NCBI GenBank assembly: GCA_963928055.1
Contig: CAWVDN010000002.1
Coordinates: forward strand, 434,001-498,000
DNA length: 64,000 nucleotides
Source of the DNA: Scatomonas sp963928055
GTDB taxonomy: Bacteria; Bacillota; Clostridia; Lachnospirales; Lachnospiraceae
Direction: 5' to 3'
Made by a program: the position numbers and the translations under genes. This document shows positions 8,191 through 16,640 of this stretch, in pieces. Numbering within the stretch: the first letter of the stretch is position 1; each line of letters starts with the position of its first letter. The notes beneath the pieces were generated by a model. It had not been told where the DNA came from. It did no database searches and worked only from the letters and a program-made list of their open reading frames with translations.

Positions 8191-8496
8191 TCAGGCGATT
8201 TTTTCTTCCGCCCCTACCACCTGAAAGCCATGCTCTTTTGCGTAGGCGCTGGCAGCGGCTTTCCGTTCCTCGCTGTACGGCGGCACCAGCCGGATCGACA
8301 GCCGGGACTTATCCAGCACATAGGTCACGCTGCCCTCCGGCGTGCTGCGCTCCAACCGGCACAGCAGCGGGTACTTCCGGCTGAAATCAGCCAGCCTGCG
8401 CTTCAAGCTGGCGTTGAAGGTGTAGACGCTGGCAAGGTTTTCCGCCTCGTTCCAGTTGATAATGGTTTCTTTCTCATACTTAGACAGCTTCCTCAT
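8191..8496 (-). CDS. Conserved mobile-element protein (101 aa), unknown function
   Basis: Function not recognised. It begins MRKLSKYEKETIINWNEAE and has alternating charged helices, then a short beta-rich part (VTYVLDKSRLSIRLVPP). Proteins with the YEKETIINWNEAE opening are common in Firmicutes mobile elements; the role is unknown. I chose the ATG at 8496 because TGAGGAGGATCTGT precedes it; the ATG at 8511 has no such site. It overlaps the end of the upstream gene by 17 bases, which suggests coupled translation within the mobilization operon. Confidence 0.65.
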   Translation of the reverse strand: MRKLSKYEKETIINWNEAENLASVYTFNASLKRRLADFSRKYPLLCRLERSTPEGSVTYVLDKSRLSIRLVPPYSEERKAAASAYAKEHGFQVVGAEEKIA

Positions 8497-8773
8497 ACAG
8501 ATCCTCCTCATAATCAGTGTAAGATTTCAGCACACGCAGGCTGCGCTTGAGGCGGCGGTACGCGTCCATCTCCATGCGCAGATGGTGGTAAAAATCCTCG
8601 TACCAGTTTTCGCCCACCTCCGTCTCCACCTTCCGGGCCAGCCCCAGTATCCGGCGTTTGGCCTCCGGGTCAACCGTCAGTGCCGTCAGCCATTTCAGCC
8701 GTGTCACCGTATTTTGGTGGCTGGGACAGCCGTAAGCGTAGAGAATCTTCTTTTCTTTCATACTCAGTGTCAT
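8480..8773 (-). CDS. Conserved mobile-element protein (97 aa), unknown function
   Basis: Function not recognised. The protein is helical and charged, begins MTLSMKEKKILYAYGCP, and has a tyrosine- and glutamate-rich end. A longer open frame extends to 8962, but the ATG at 8773 has GGAGGAAATCATT directly before it and is the better start. It is the first gene of the leftward mobilization run. The divergent XRE gene begins 367 bases away. Confidence 0.65.
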   Translation of the reverse strand: MTLSMKEKKILYAYGCPSHQNTVTRLKWLTALTVDPEAKRRILGLARKVETEVGENWYEDFYHHLRMEMDAYRRLKRSLRVLKSYTDYEEDLYEEAV

Positions 8774-9066
8774 AATGATTTCCTCCGTTTCTTTGCTGCG
8801 GAGCCATACGCCCCGCATGATTGATAAACTTGTTTCTGTCTGCCGGTCTGCCTGCAAGCCGCTCCTGCCCGGAATTTCTCCCGGCGTATCGGCCTCTTTG
8901 GTGCGCTCGATTTCTGTCCTGGCGTCACTTCCCCGGAGGTCATACCCCTTGCAGCCGGTCATTCGATTTTCAAGGTTCAGTGCCTGTCTGCAAGAACCAT
9001 TCTATCGAAAAAAGGGGGCTGCTCCCGTATATCCAAGACGTTGGAAAAACGCTCGAAATCCGCATA

Positions 9067-9095
9067 TTTCCACGCTTATGGAATCGTGCTATAAT
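9067..9095 (+). promoter_or_regulatory. Sigma-A type promoter of the XRE regulator gene
   Basis: TATAAT lies at 9090-9095 with TTTCCA at 9067-9072, 17 bases apart. A short inverted repeat, TTCCA-N6-TGGAA (9068-9083), overlaps the -35 site and may be an operator. The divergent region 8774-9140 holds no gene. I found no convincing promoter for the leftward mobilization genes, though one must lie in this region. Confidence 0.55.
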
Positions 9096-9140
9096 GGGTG
9101 TATTCACTGAAAAAACGATAACGAGAGAGGGGGGCATTGG

Positions 9141-9989
9141 ATGTACACAAAGCTGTCAATCCCGGAGCGGCTCAAAGACCTGCGGGTGGTGGACAAGCAC
9201 CTGACGCTGGAACAGCTGGCGGAGCAGACCGGCCTTTCAAAATCTGCGCTGGGAAAATATGAAAGCGATGACTACAAGGACATCAGCCCGTTTGCAATTG
9301 CAACGCTGGCAGAGTTTTACGGCGTGTCCACCGACTATCTGATGGGGCTGTCCGAAAATAAAAATCACCCAAACACAGAGCTTCAGGCTCTGCATCTGAG
9401 TGACGATATGGTAGAACTTTTGAGCAGCGGCAAGATCAACAACCGGCTTCTCTGCGAACTTGCCACGCATCCGAACTTCCGGCGGCTGATGGTGGATATG
9501 GAAATTTGTATCGACCGGATCGCCAATATGCGGGTGGAGCAGATGAATCTGGTGATGGAGGCCACCCGGCGGACCGTCCTCAGCAAGTATGCGCCCGGAG
9601 AAGATGACCTCTATATGCGGACGCTGGAGCTGGGGCAGGTGCAGGAAAGCGACTTTTACAGCCACGTCATGCACGATGACCTAGACAGCATCGTCCGGGA
9701 TATACGGGAAGCCCACTTGAAGGACAAGACCACCGCCGACCCGCAGCCCACGCTGGAGGACGTCAAGGAAAAGTTTGAACGGGCGCTCGAACAGGGTAGC
9801 CAGGAGGAAATGGCGATCCATGAATTTTGTGACAGGATGCAGATACCCTTCGAGAAAATTTCCTCGGAGGACTTCTCGGCGTTCCTGAGGATACTGAGCC
9901 TGTCCAAGCTGCTCAAAAATCCCAATAATATGCGAGGAAAAGCAAGGCCAAAGCCGTATTATGCGTCTAAAAAGAAAAAGCAAAAATGA
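9141..9989 (+). CDS. XRE-family transcriptional regulator
   Basis: A 282-residue protein with an N-terminal helix-turn-helix at about residues 20-65: LTLEQLAEQTGLSKSALGKYE, shortened here to LTLEQLAEQTGL and SALGKYES, then the DYLMG end typical of this family. The C-terminal 200 residues are helical without a recognised domain. The gene is divergent from the mobilization genes, so control of element transfer or replication is a reasonable guess. The basic tail ends KPYYASKKKKQK. A GAGAGGGGGG ribosome site precedes the ATG. Confidence 0.85.
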   Translation: MYTKLSIPERLKDLRVVDKHLTLEQLAEQTGLSKSALGKYESDDYKDISPFAIATLAEFYGVSTDYLMGLSENKNHPNTELQALHLSDDMVELLSSGKINNRLLCELATHPNFRRLMVDMEICIDRIANMRVEQMNLVMEATRRTVLSKYAPGEDDLYMRTLELGQVQESDFYSHVMHDDLDSIVRDIREAHLKDKTTADPQPTLEDVKEKFERALEQGSQEEMAIHEFCDRMQIPFEKISSEDFSAFLRILSLSKLLKNPNNMRGKARPKPYYASKKKKQK

Positions 9990-10063
9990 TTTAAGCAAAT
10001 GTTCAATTTGCCTGCTAGTTTACATACGAGATAATTCAAAAAGAAAGGGACAAGAGACAGAAA

Positions 10064-12160
10064 ATGAACAATAATCAAACAATGATTAGTGCAGCAATGC
10101 TAGAAGCCGTATGGCAAAGTCGCAAAAAAGACATGATCGACCTTATTACCCCTTTTGTAATGTATGCGACCGCTACTCTCACATCTCCAGGTGAAAAAGT
10201 AGACATACAAAAGGTGCAAAATTATGTGCAACATAATTTTGCGTATACAGATATGCCAGAAGTCATCATAAAGAAAGTGTTTGCACGTAAACCTTATTCA
10301 TCTATTGAAAGAAGAAATCATAATTATTATCTTGTTTCTCCAATCGATTCGGAGATTTCTCAAATGGATTCTCGACGGAAAGATTGTGAACGCTACTTAC
10401 ATGTTTTAGGCGAAAAATTATCAGTATACCTAAATGCACATTGTAAAAGAGCAGGGAATTTTACCGACAGTCGGGCGATTAACTGTTTACATACCTTTTT
10501 TTCCCGATACGGTCTTCAGATTGGCACAAATGATCTGGCAAGTGTCAGTATCTCACCAAAAGATTATGAAACAGATTACTATATCGCAAGATTCATTTTC
10601 GAGTGCAAAGATGCGAGTAATGAAGAATTTGAGTATCTAAACGATTTAATTAAAGGATACTTTTTACGTTTAGCGCTCTATATTCAACCAGAGAATGGAG
10701 ATATAAAATCAGCCAACTATTCAAATACAACGTTCTTTTATGATACACCATTTTTAATAGACTTACTGGGATATAGCGGCAGCGAAAGAGAACATAACGC
10801 CCTATTGCTTCATAATATGCTGCAACGGCAAAATGGAAAATTTTGCTATTTTCCCCATATAAGACAGGAAATAATTGATATTTTATCTGCATATAAGTAC
10901 TCTTTGAGTCCAACGGCAATATCCAATGGCTATCGTACTCTAGACGGTTTAAACGCTCACAACTACAACTCCAATGACGTCGATAGAGAGATTAAATTAC
11001 TACCAAGTAAATTGGAAAGCCGTTTTGGAATAGTTGAACACGATATTCCTCCATATGACACAAAAGACGATGGTTCCGTAGATGAACAAAAAATGTTAGG
11101 AGAGACAGAACTCAAGCAGTTTATTAAAGATAATACTCCGCATTATACAGAAGCCAATTTGGAAAATGACGTAAAATCCGCACTGGCCATTCATCGCCTT
11201 AGAGGAGATTATACAAGTAACGATATTGAAACATGCCGTTTTATTTTTGTCACAAATAATTATGATTTTACAAGAGCTTTTAACACATACTATAAAGAGA
11301 ACATAAGCAAGAGAACCTTTCAGTTAATTATTTCTGATAGTAATTTATCAGCAATTACTTGGATAAAATGTGGTGAGGTAAATAATTTGCCAGAAAGCGA
11401 ATTACTAAAGAATGCGTATTGTGCATTACAACCCATCCCAGAAATAATGAAAAAAGTCGATGAGGTTCTCCAAAAACTTAAGCTATCTGGCAAGTTGACA
11501 CCAGAACAAGTTGTGGCGTTACGTGCTGACCGGGTATTTCGGAATGAAATCTGGTTAGGCTCTTTTGGGGAGGTTGATAGCATCACCGAAACATCTGTAC
11601 AAGAAGCTCAAAGGAAATATGAAGAACAATTAATAGCTGAAGAAACAGCCCGCCACCAAACTGAACTAAACGAAAGAGAAAAACGGCATCAAATCGAATT
11701 GAACCAACTAAACAAAGAAATGGAAAGAGCTTCGCAAAAACATACTCAGGAATTGTCAAATATCACTTGTGAACTTCGCAAGCAAAAAGAATCTGAAGAA
11801 CAACAGCGGAAAATGCAAGCTGAGAAGAATCGAAAGTCAGCCGATTCATATGCGAAACAAGCTCGTGAAAAATGGATTTCTCCTCGTAAGAAACTATTAT
11901 CCGTTGTCATGTTTGCATTATCGGTTTTAGGTGTTTTGGGCACAGTTTTTTCCTTTACTATACATTCAAACACGCTATTTACAATTGCATTAATTATTGC
12001 AACTATATTAGCAATAATTTCTACGATTGATACCGTATCGGTTGGAAAGCGTTTTCTCGTACAGTTTCTGGAAAAAAAGGCAAATCAATACGAGACAAAG
12101 GTACGAGAAAACAAATTAAAGGAGTACAATTCCTTGACACAACGCGAGAAAAGTGAATAA
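10064..12160 (+). CDS. Possible PIN-like nuclease with coiled coil and two membrane helices (candidate defence protein)
   Basis: A 698-residue protein that I cannot assign to a named family. The middle part reads like a PIN-like nuclease: Asp227 in FFYDTPFLIDLLGY, Glu269 in PHIRQEIIDIL, Asp387 in TSNDIETCRF and Asp401 in FVTNNYDFTRAF. A glutamine- and glutamate-rich coiled coil spans about 515-600. Two hydrophobic helices lie at about 610-655, followed by a basic, probably cytoplasmic tail. The DNA is clearly richer in A and T than the neighbours, a sign of separate acquisition. It lies beside and convergent with a type I restriction operon, in the cargo part of the element. A membrane-anchored RNase acting on infection is the inferred role. 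Confidence 0.6.
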   Translation: MNNNQTMISAAMLEAVWQSRKKDMIDLITPFVMYATATLTSPGEKVDIQKVQNYVQHNFAYTDMPEVIIKKVFARKPYSSIERRNHNYYLVSPIDSEISQMDSRRKDCERYLHVLGEKLSVYLNAHCKRAGNFTDSRAINCLHTFFSRYGLQIGTNDLASVSISPKDYETDYYIARFIFECKDASNEEFEYLNDLIKGYFLRLALYIQPENGDIKSANYSNTTFFYDTPFLIDLLGYSGSEREHNALLLHNMLQRQNGKFCYFPHIRQEIIDILSAYKYSLSPTAISNGYRTLDGLNAHNYNSNDVDREIKLLPSKLESRFGIVEHDIPPYDTKDDGSVDEQKMLGETELKQFIKDNTPHYTEANLENDVKSALAIHRLRGDYTSNDIETCRFIFVTNNYDFTRAFNTYYKENISKRTFQLIISDSNLSAITWIKCGEVNNLPESELLKNAYCALQPIPEIMKKVDEVLQKLKLSGKLTPEQVVALRADRVFRNEIWLGSFGEVDSITETSVQEAQRKYEEQLIAEETARHQTELNEREKRHQIELNQLNKEMERASQKHTQELSNITCELRKQKESEEQQRKMQAEKNRKSADSYAKQAREKWISPRKKLLSVVMFALSVLGVLGTVFSFTIHSNTLFTIALIIATILAIISTIDTVSVGKRFLVQFLEKKANQYETKVRENKLKEYNSLTQREKSE

Positions 12161-12220
12161 GATTTGTTTTAGGACATTTGAACAGGCAGATAGAAAGTTT
12201 TGAGTTGTAACCAATATAAT

Positions 12221-12252
12221 AGCGCCCATCGACATTGTAGTCAGTGGGCGCT
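12221..12252. terminator. Shared terminator between two convergent cargo genes
   Basis: Perfect 8-bp arms AGCGCCCA (12221-12228) and TGGGCGCT (12245-12252). It stands between the convergent ends of the 698-residue protein gene and hsdR, so it could stop transcription from both sides. Confidence 0.55.
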
Positions 12253-12268
12253 GTTAATTGACATAAGG

Positions 12269-15200
12269 TTAATCACTACGCAAATGCTTATATACATCCT
12301 CCAGGAACACCTGCATCAGTTCCCGCTTCTTTTCGTCGTTATCAAGCAGAAGGGCAAAGAAGTCCTGATTCTGTTCATACCCAGCAATCAGGGCGTCCTG
12401 TACGGCGTCAAAATAGGCAAAGCGGAAGTCTTTCAGCGAGTTATTCCGTGCACTGTCCCGCAGATGTCCATTCTTCAGCAGAATGTCTCTCATTTGCAAT
12501 GCAGACTTAGAAGCTACGTCAACATCGAAGTTTTTGTTATACGCTGCATTAATCTCGTCGATGATCTCGGACAGCTTCTTTTTCACGGCTTCATCCATAA
12601 AGACCTCATTGGGTGTCGGCAAGCTAACCTCCGGCTTGGATTCAATCTCGTGTGTGTTTTCCCCAGTCTTTTTCTGACGGAAATTAGAGGCAGTGATTTT
12701 GTCCGCAATGTCAAAATCATTTCCACCGCTGCCCACTTCGATCTCCTTAACCAGGTATGAAAGGAAATTGTACTTCTTGTGCAGATCCACGCTTTCAAAG
12801 CAGGTTGCCTGAATCAGGAAACTGTAAAACCGCAAGAAACGCTTGATAGTTGCACGAATTTCCAACTTTTCCAGTTCCGGGTGGCGATTGATGATTTGCA
12901 GGGATTTATCCAGCAGAGCCCACATCCGAGCCTTTCCTTTAGAGGTTCGTTTATCCTGATACAGGTATCCGTTAAATTCCTCAATATCGTCAATGTCCAG
13001 AAAATTATACTGATCCACCTGAGCTTCCACCGCCCGGATATCCGAAGGGGTGATAGTCTCGTTCAGAATTGTCTCGGTATAGAACGGGGCAAAGGACGCT
13101 TGAATATCCTCATATTCATTTTTGAAATCCAGCACAAAGGTTTTCTTATCATAGGGCGCACAAATACGGTTCAAGCGAGAAAGGGTCTGCACAGCATTGA
13201 CTCCCCGCAGGCGCTTGTCCACATACATAGCGCAGAGCTTTGGCTGGTCAAAGCCGGTTTGATATTTATTCGCCACCAGCAACACCTGATAACTGTTGCT
13301 GTCAAACACTTCCGGCAAATCTTCTTCCTTAATGCCGTTCATCACTGCTTCGGTGTATTCGTGGCCGTCAAGAGAGACCTTACCCGAAAACGCCACCAAT
13401 GCGCGAATCCCCGTGTACCCATGCTTGGAAATATAGGTTTCAAACTCGTTCCGGTATTTGACTGCTGCCTGCCGCGACGAAGTAATGACCATAGCCTTTG
13501 CTTTGCCGCCCAATTCCTGCATGATTCTGTTTTTGAAGTGCTCAATGATGATTTCCACTTTCTGGGCGATGTTTGTATCGTGCAGTTCAATATACTTGGC
13601 AATCTTACGCTTTGCGGCAATAGTTTCCAGCTCCGGATCATCCTCGATGGCCTTGTTAATTTCAAAATAGGTCTTATAGGTCACATAGTTTTGCAGCACA
13701 TCCAGAATAAAGCCTTCCTCAATCGCCTGTTTCATAGAATATAGGTCAAAAGCGACCTTTTTTCCTTCTTCATTCAAGCAGCCGAACAGCTGTAAGGTAG
13801 TCGGTTTCGGGGTTGCGGTAAAGGCGATCATGGAAACATTGGGTTGCTTTCCACTGCGGGCAATCTCATCTTCGATAATATCGCCCATAGATTTTTCTTC
13901 TTCGGATATATCGACAGGGGTGGCCTCGCTCAGCTTTCTGCTCTCCGAAAGAGCATACGTCACTGCTTCCATGGCAGTTCCGGCGGTAGAGGAATGCGCC
14001 TCGTCGATGATCACAGCAAAGGTTTTGCTTCTCAGCTCCTGCACAAGTTCCTGAATGTACATGAACTTGTGTATAGTGGTCACAATGATTTTGGTATTGC
14101 CGTTGAGGGCATCCGCAAGATCTTTGGACGTGCATTTTTCATCCATGACCTTGATAAGCCCTGCCTTGTGCTCCAGTGACAGTACGGCATTCTGAAGCTG
14201 ACGGTCTACCACGATACGATCAGTGATGATGCAAACCGTATCAAAAATGACTTTGTTTTCCCTGTCGTGCAAGGAGGCAAAACGGTGGGCCAACCATGCA
14301 ATGGTATTGGTTTTGCCACTGCCCGCCGAGTGCTCAATCAGATAATTTTTCTCGCTATGGTGTTCTGCGACATCTGCCACCAGCTTGCGCACGGCATTGA
14401 ACTGGTGATACCGGGGGAAAATCAGCGTTTCCTTGGTAACACGCTTACCGGTATCCGGGTCTTTCTTGGTTTCTTTTTGCAGGAAAATGATTTTATCAAT
14501 CAGATACAGCACTGTATCTTTTTTGAGGATATCTTCCCACATATAAGAAACATTGATGCCGTTTTCGTTGTGGGGGTTGCCCTTACCAGAGTGAATTCCA
14601 ACACCACAGCCCTTATTGAACGGCAGGAAAAAGGAAGATTTTCCTTTCAGATTGGTGCACATATAGACTTCGTTCAAGTCCATGGCGAAGTGAGCCAGGC
14701 AGCCCGCCTTAAATTTCAACAGACGGGTCTTGTAATCCCGCTCAAACTTATACTGACGGATTGCATCCTCATAGTTCTGTCCGCTGGTGTTGCATTTCAG
14801 CTCAAAGGTGAAAATGGCAATGCCGTTGAGAAAAATCACAAGGTCAATGCGCTCACCCTCTTTGTGCCAGACTTCCTCCATCACCGAGAGTGCATTCTGC
14901 TGATACAGCGCCTCCGCCTTTTGGTTGAAGGTGGTGGCAGGCTTGCGGTACATGAGGGTCAGGGAGACACCGTTATCAAACTCCACGCCGTGCTTCAGTA
15001 CATCCAGCAGGCTGCGGCTTTTCTTGTTGACCTCATTGTTGATGTAGTTGAGGATGGTCTGGCGGGTCTTATCGCCATAGAGTTTTTCAAGCCGTGCCAA
15101 CGCATCCGGCTGGGTTGCTTCCAAAAATGAAAACAGCAGTTCCACATCTATGCCGTAGCCTGGATCGTAAGCGGTAGAGGGGCGCACCTGATAGCCGTTT

Positions 15201-15274
15201 TCCTCCCGCAGCATTTCCAAAATGTATGCCTGGTAATCTGCCCGTTCCTTTAACTGTCCTGCTTTAATAGCCAT
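12269..15274 (-). CDS. hsdR: Type I restriction enzyme, R (translocase/nuclease) subunit
   Basis: A 1001-residue HsdR. The N-terminal nuclease domain has the acidic and FELKCNT signature of a PD-(D/E)XK fold (about residues 145-165). The helicase has Walker A SAGSGKTN (near residue 315) and the DEAHSS box, with further motor motifs GFDQPKL and QTLSRLNR. The C-terminal part is the helical region that binds the methyltransferase. It is the last gene of a leftward operon, one base after hsdS. All expected motifs are intact, so it should be active. Confidence 0.95.
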   Translation of the reverse strand: MAIKAGQLKERADYQAYILEMLREENGYQVRPSTAYDPGYGIDVELLFSFLEATQPDALARLEKLYGDKTRQTILNYINNEVNKKSRSLLDVLKHGVEFDNGVSLTLMYRKPATTFNQKAEALYQQNALSVMEEVWHKEGERIDLVIFLNGIAIFTFELKCNTSGQNYEDAIRQYKFERDYKTRLLKFKAGCLAHFAMDLNEVYMCTNLKGKSSFFLPFNKGCGVGIHSGKGNPHNENGINVSYMWEDILKKDTVLYLIDKIIFLQKETKKDPDTGKRVTKETLIFPRYHQFNAVRKLVADVAEHHSEKNYLIEHSAGSGKTNTIAWLAHRFASLHDRENKVIFDTVCIITDRIVVDRQLQNAVLSLEHKAGLIKVMDEKCTSKDLADALNGNTKIIVTTIHKFMYIQELVQELRSKTFAVIIDEAHSSTAGTAMEAVTYALSESRKLSEATPVDISEEEKSMGDIIEDEIARSGKQPNVSMIAFTATPKPTTLQLFGCLNEEGKKVAFDLYSMKQAIEEGFILDVLQNYVTYKTYFEINKAIEDDPELETIAAKRKIAKYIELHDTNIAQKVEIIIEHFKNRIMQELGGKAKAMVITSSRQAAVKYRNEFETYISKHGYTGIRALVAFSGKVSLDGHEYTEAVMNGIKEEDLPEVFDSNSYQVLLVANKYQTGFDQPKLCAMYVDKRLRGVNAVQTLSRLNRICAPYDKKTFVLDFKNEYEDIQASFAPFYTETILNETITPSDIRAVEAQVDQYNFLDIDDIEEFNGYLYQDKRTSKGKARMWALLDKSLQIINRHPELEKLEIRATIKRFLRFYSFLIQATCFESVDLHKKYNFLSYLVKEIEVGSGGNDFDIADKITASNFRQKKTGENTHEIESKPEVSLPTPNEVFMDEAVKKKLSEIIDEINAAYNKNFDVDVASKSALQMRDILLKNGHLRDSARNNSLKDFRFAYFDAVQDALIAGYEQNQDFFALLLDNDEKKRELMQVFLEDVYKHLRSD

Positions 15275-15275
15275 C

Positions 15276-16640
15276 TCACCGCACCTCCTTCACTCGTTTT
15301 TTACCGGTGACATATTCGTAGATAAGAGATTTTTTGTGCTGACGAATAGCTTCAAGTTGTTGATATTTCACATCAATAGTTTCATCTATAACTGATATTT
15401 TGCTATCCAAAAACTCTGATATTTTATATTGTTCATAAACAGGTGGAATAGCAATATACACGCTCTTCACATCCATTTTATTTAACTTTGGTTGAGCTGA
15501 TGCAGTTGCTTTAATTTGTAATTGATCACAAACACTTTGTGATTGCCCTAATAAATAAAAATAATGCTGTAGGAGAAGTTTTGGATCGGTAATCATCATA
15601 TACATATTGGGTCCTAATGTTGCTTTGTATTGAATGGTTGGCATTTCGCAAAAAAGTCCGGCATATGCTCCTACATTTGCAATCAAAGTTTCACCGCCCA
15701 AAAGAGCTGATTTTTGCAAATAATTATAAGCGTGTTCATCTACATAGATTCCATAGTTCTGCATATTTACACGTAAATCAGTCAAGCGGATAACTCGTGC
15801 ATAGCTTTCAAAATCAAGGTATTCAACATTATCTGCCAGATCTTTAAAAGAACCATTAGCAGTATAATCCGTTAATATATTCAAAACATTTTTTATTCTA
15901 TATACTTTCCAATGTTCGGGAATTTCCCCGATCCACTCAATGCCACTGTCCTTCATTGGTACAGACTTATCCAGCCCCTTGGTTATTGTTTCGGTAATCA
16001 GGGATTTTTTATATTGCTGCAAAAGAGCAATCTGTTTTTCCAAATCTGCGGCAATACTGTCAATCTGGGCACATTCTTTGTCGAGAAAATCTACAATGGC
16101 TTGCTGTTCGATAATTTCAGGCACAGGAATATATAATCCTTTTACAATCGTAGAATTCAAGCCATTCATAATAGAGCCCTTGCTATTAATCAAAAGTTGA
16201 CTATACCCCATATCACTTTCGTAAGCATATTCAAAATAGCGAGGGAGCATCTTTTGGGAAAGCCTTATTTTGATCAAGTGCGAATCCATAATTCCAGGTT
16301 CAATATTACCTGGAACAACGGAACATTTTCCAATTGTCCCCATCATCGAAACAGCAATATCATTTGGAAGAACCTCATAATTTATAAGCCGCTTATAATT
16401 TTGTTCAGACACATAATTATCACCATACGAAAAATCTTTTCGAATCAAATTCGACTGTCCATAAACCTTATATTTTCCTTCATCTGAACTAACAACCTCA
16501 TTTGTAAGTGCACTACCAAAAGGACCTACCTTTATTCCATTATCATTGTTTTGGATGATATGTTTGATACGTTCAACATTCCAATTATACGGTATTGCCC
16601 CAATCCATTGAATCCCGCTTTCTTTCATCTGCTCAGCCAT
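15276..16640 (-). CDS. hsdS: Type I restriction enzyme, S (specificity) subunit
   Basis: A 454-residue HsdS with two target-recognition domains in tandem. Each begins with the usual signature: SGIQWIGAIPYNW at about residue 8 and SGIEWIGEIPEHW at about residue 232. Each is followed by a variable recognition part and a conserved helix (KECAQIDSIAADLEKQI and a matching one near the end). The A+T content is higher than in hsdM and hsdR, as is usual for exchanged specificity domains. The recognition sequence cannot be read from the protein. The ATG overlaps the hsdM stop (TAATG). Confidence 0.93.
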   Translation of the reverse strand: MAEQMKESGIQWIGAIPYNWNVERIKHIIQNNDNGIKVGPFGSALTNEVVSSDEGKYKVYGQSNLIRKDFSYGDNYVSEQNYKRLINYEVLPNDIAVSMMGTIGKCSVVPGNIEPGIMDSHLIKIRLSQKMLPRYFEYAYESDMGYSQLLINSKGSIMNGLNSTIVKGLYIPVPEIIEQQAIVDFLDKECAQIDSIAADLEKQIALLQQYKKSLITETITKGLDKSVPMKDSGIEWIGEIPEHWKVYRIKNVLNILTDYTANGSFKDLADNVEYLDFESYARVIRLTDLRVNMQNYGIYVDEHAYNYLQKSALLGGETLIANVGAYAGLFCEMPTIQYKATLGPNMYMMITDPKLLLQHYFYLLGQSQSVCDQLQIKATASAQPKLNKMDVKSVYIAIPPVYEQYKISEFLDSKISVIDETIDVKYQQLEAIRQHKKSLIYEYVTGKKRVKEVR

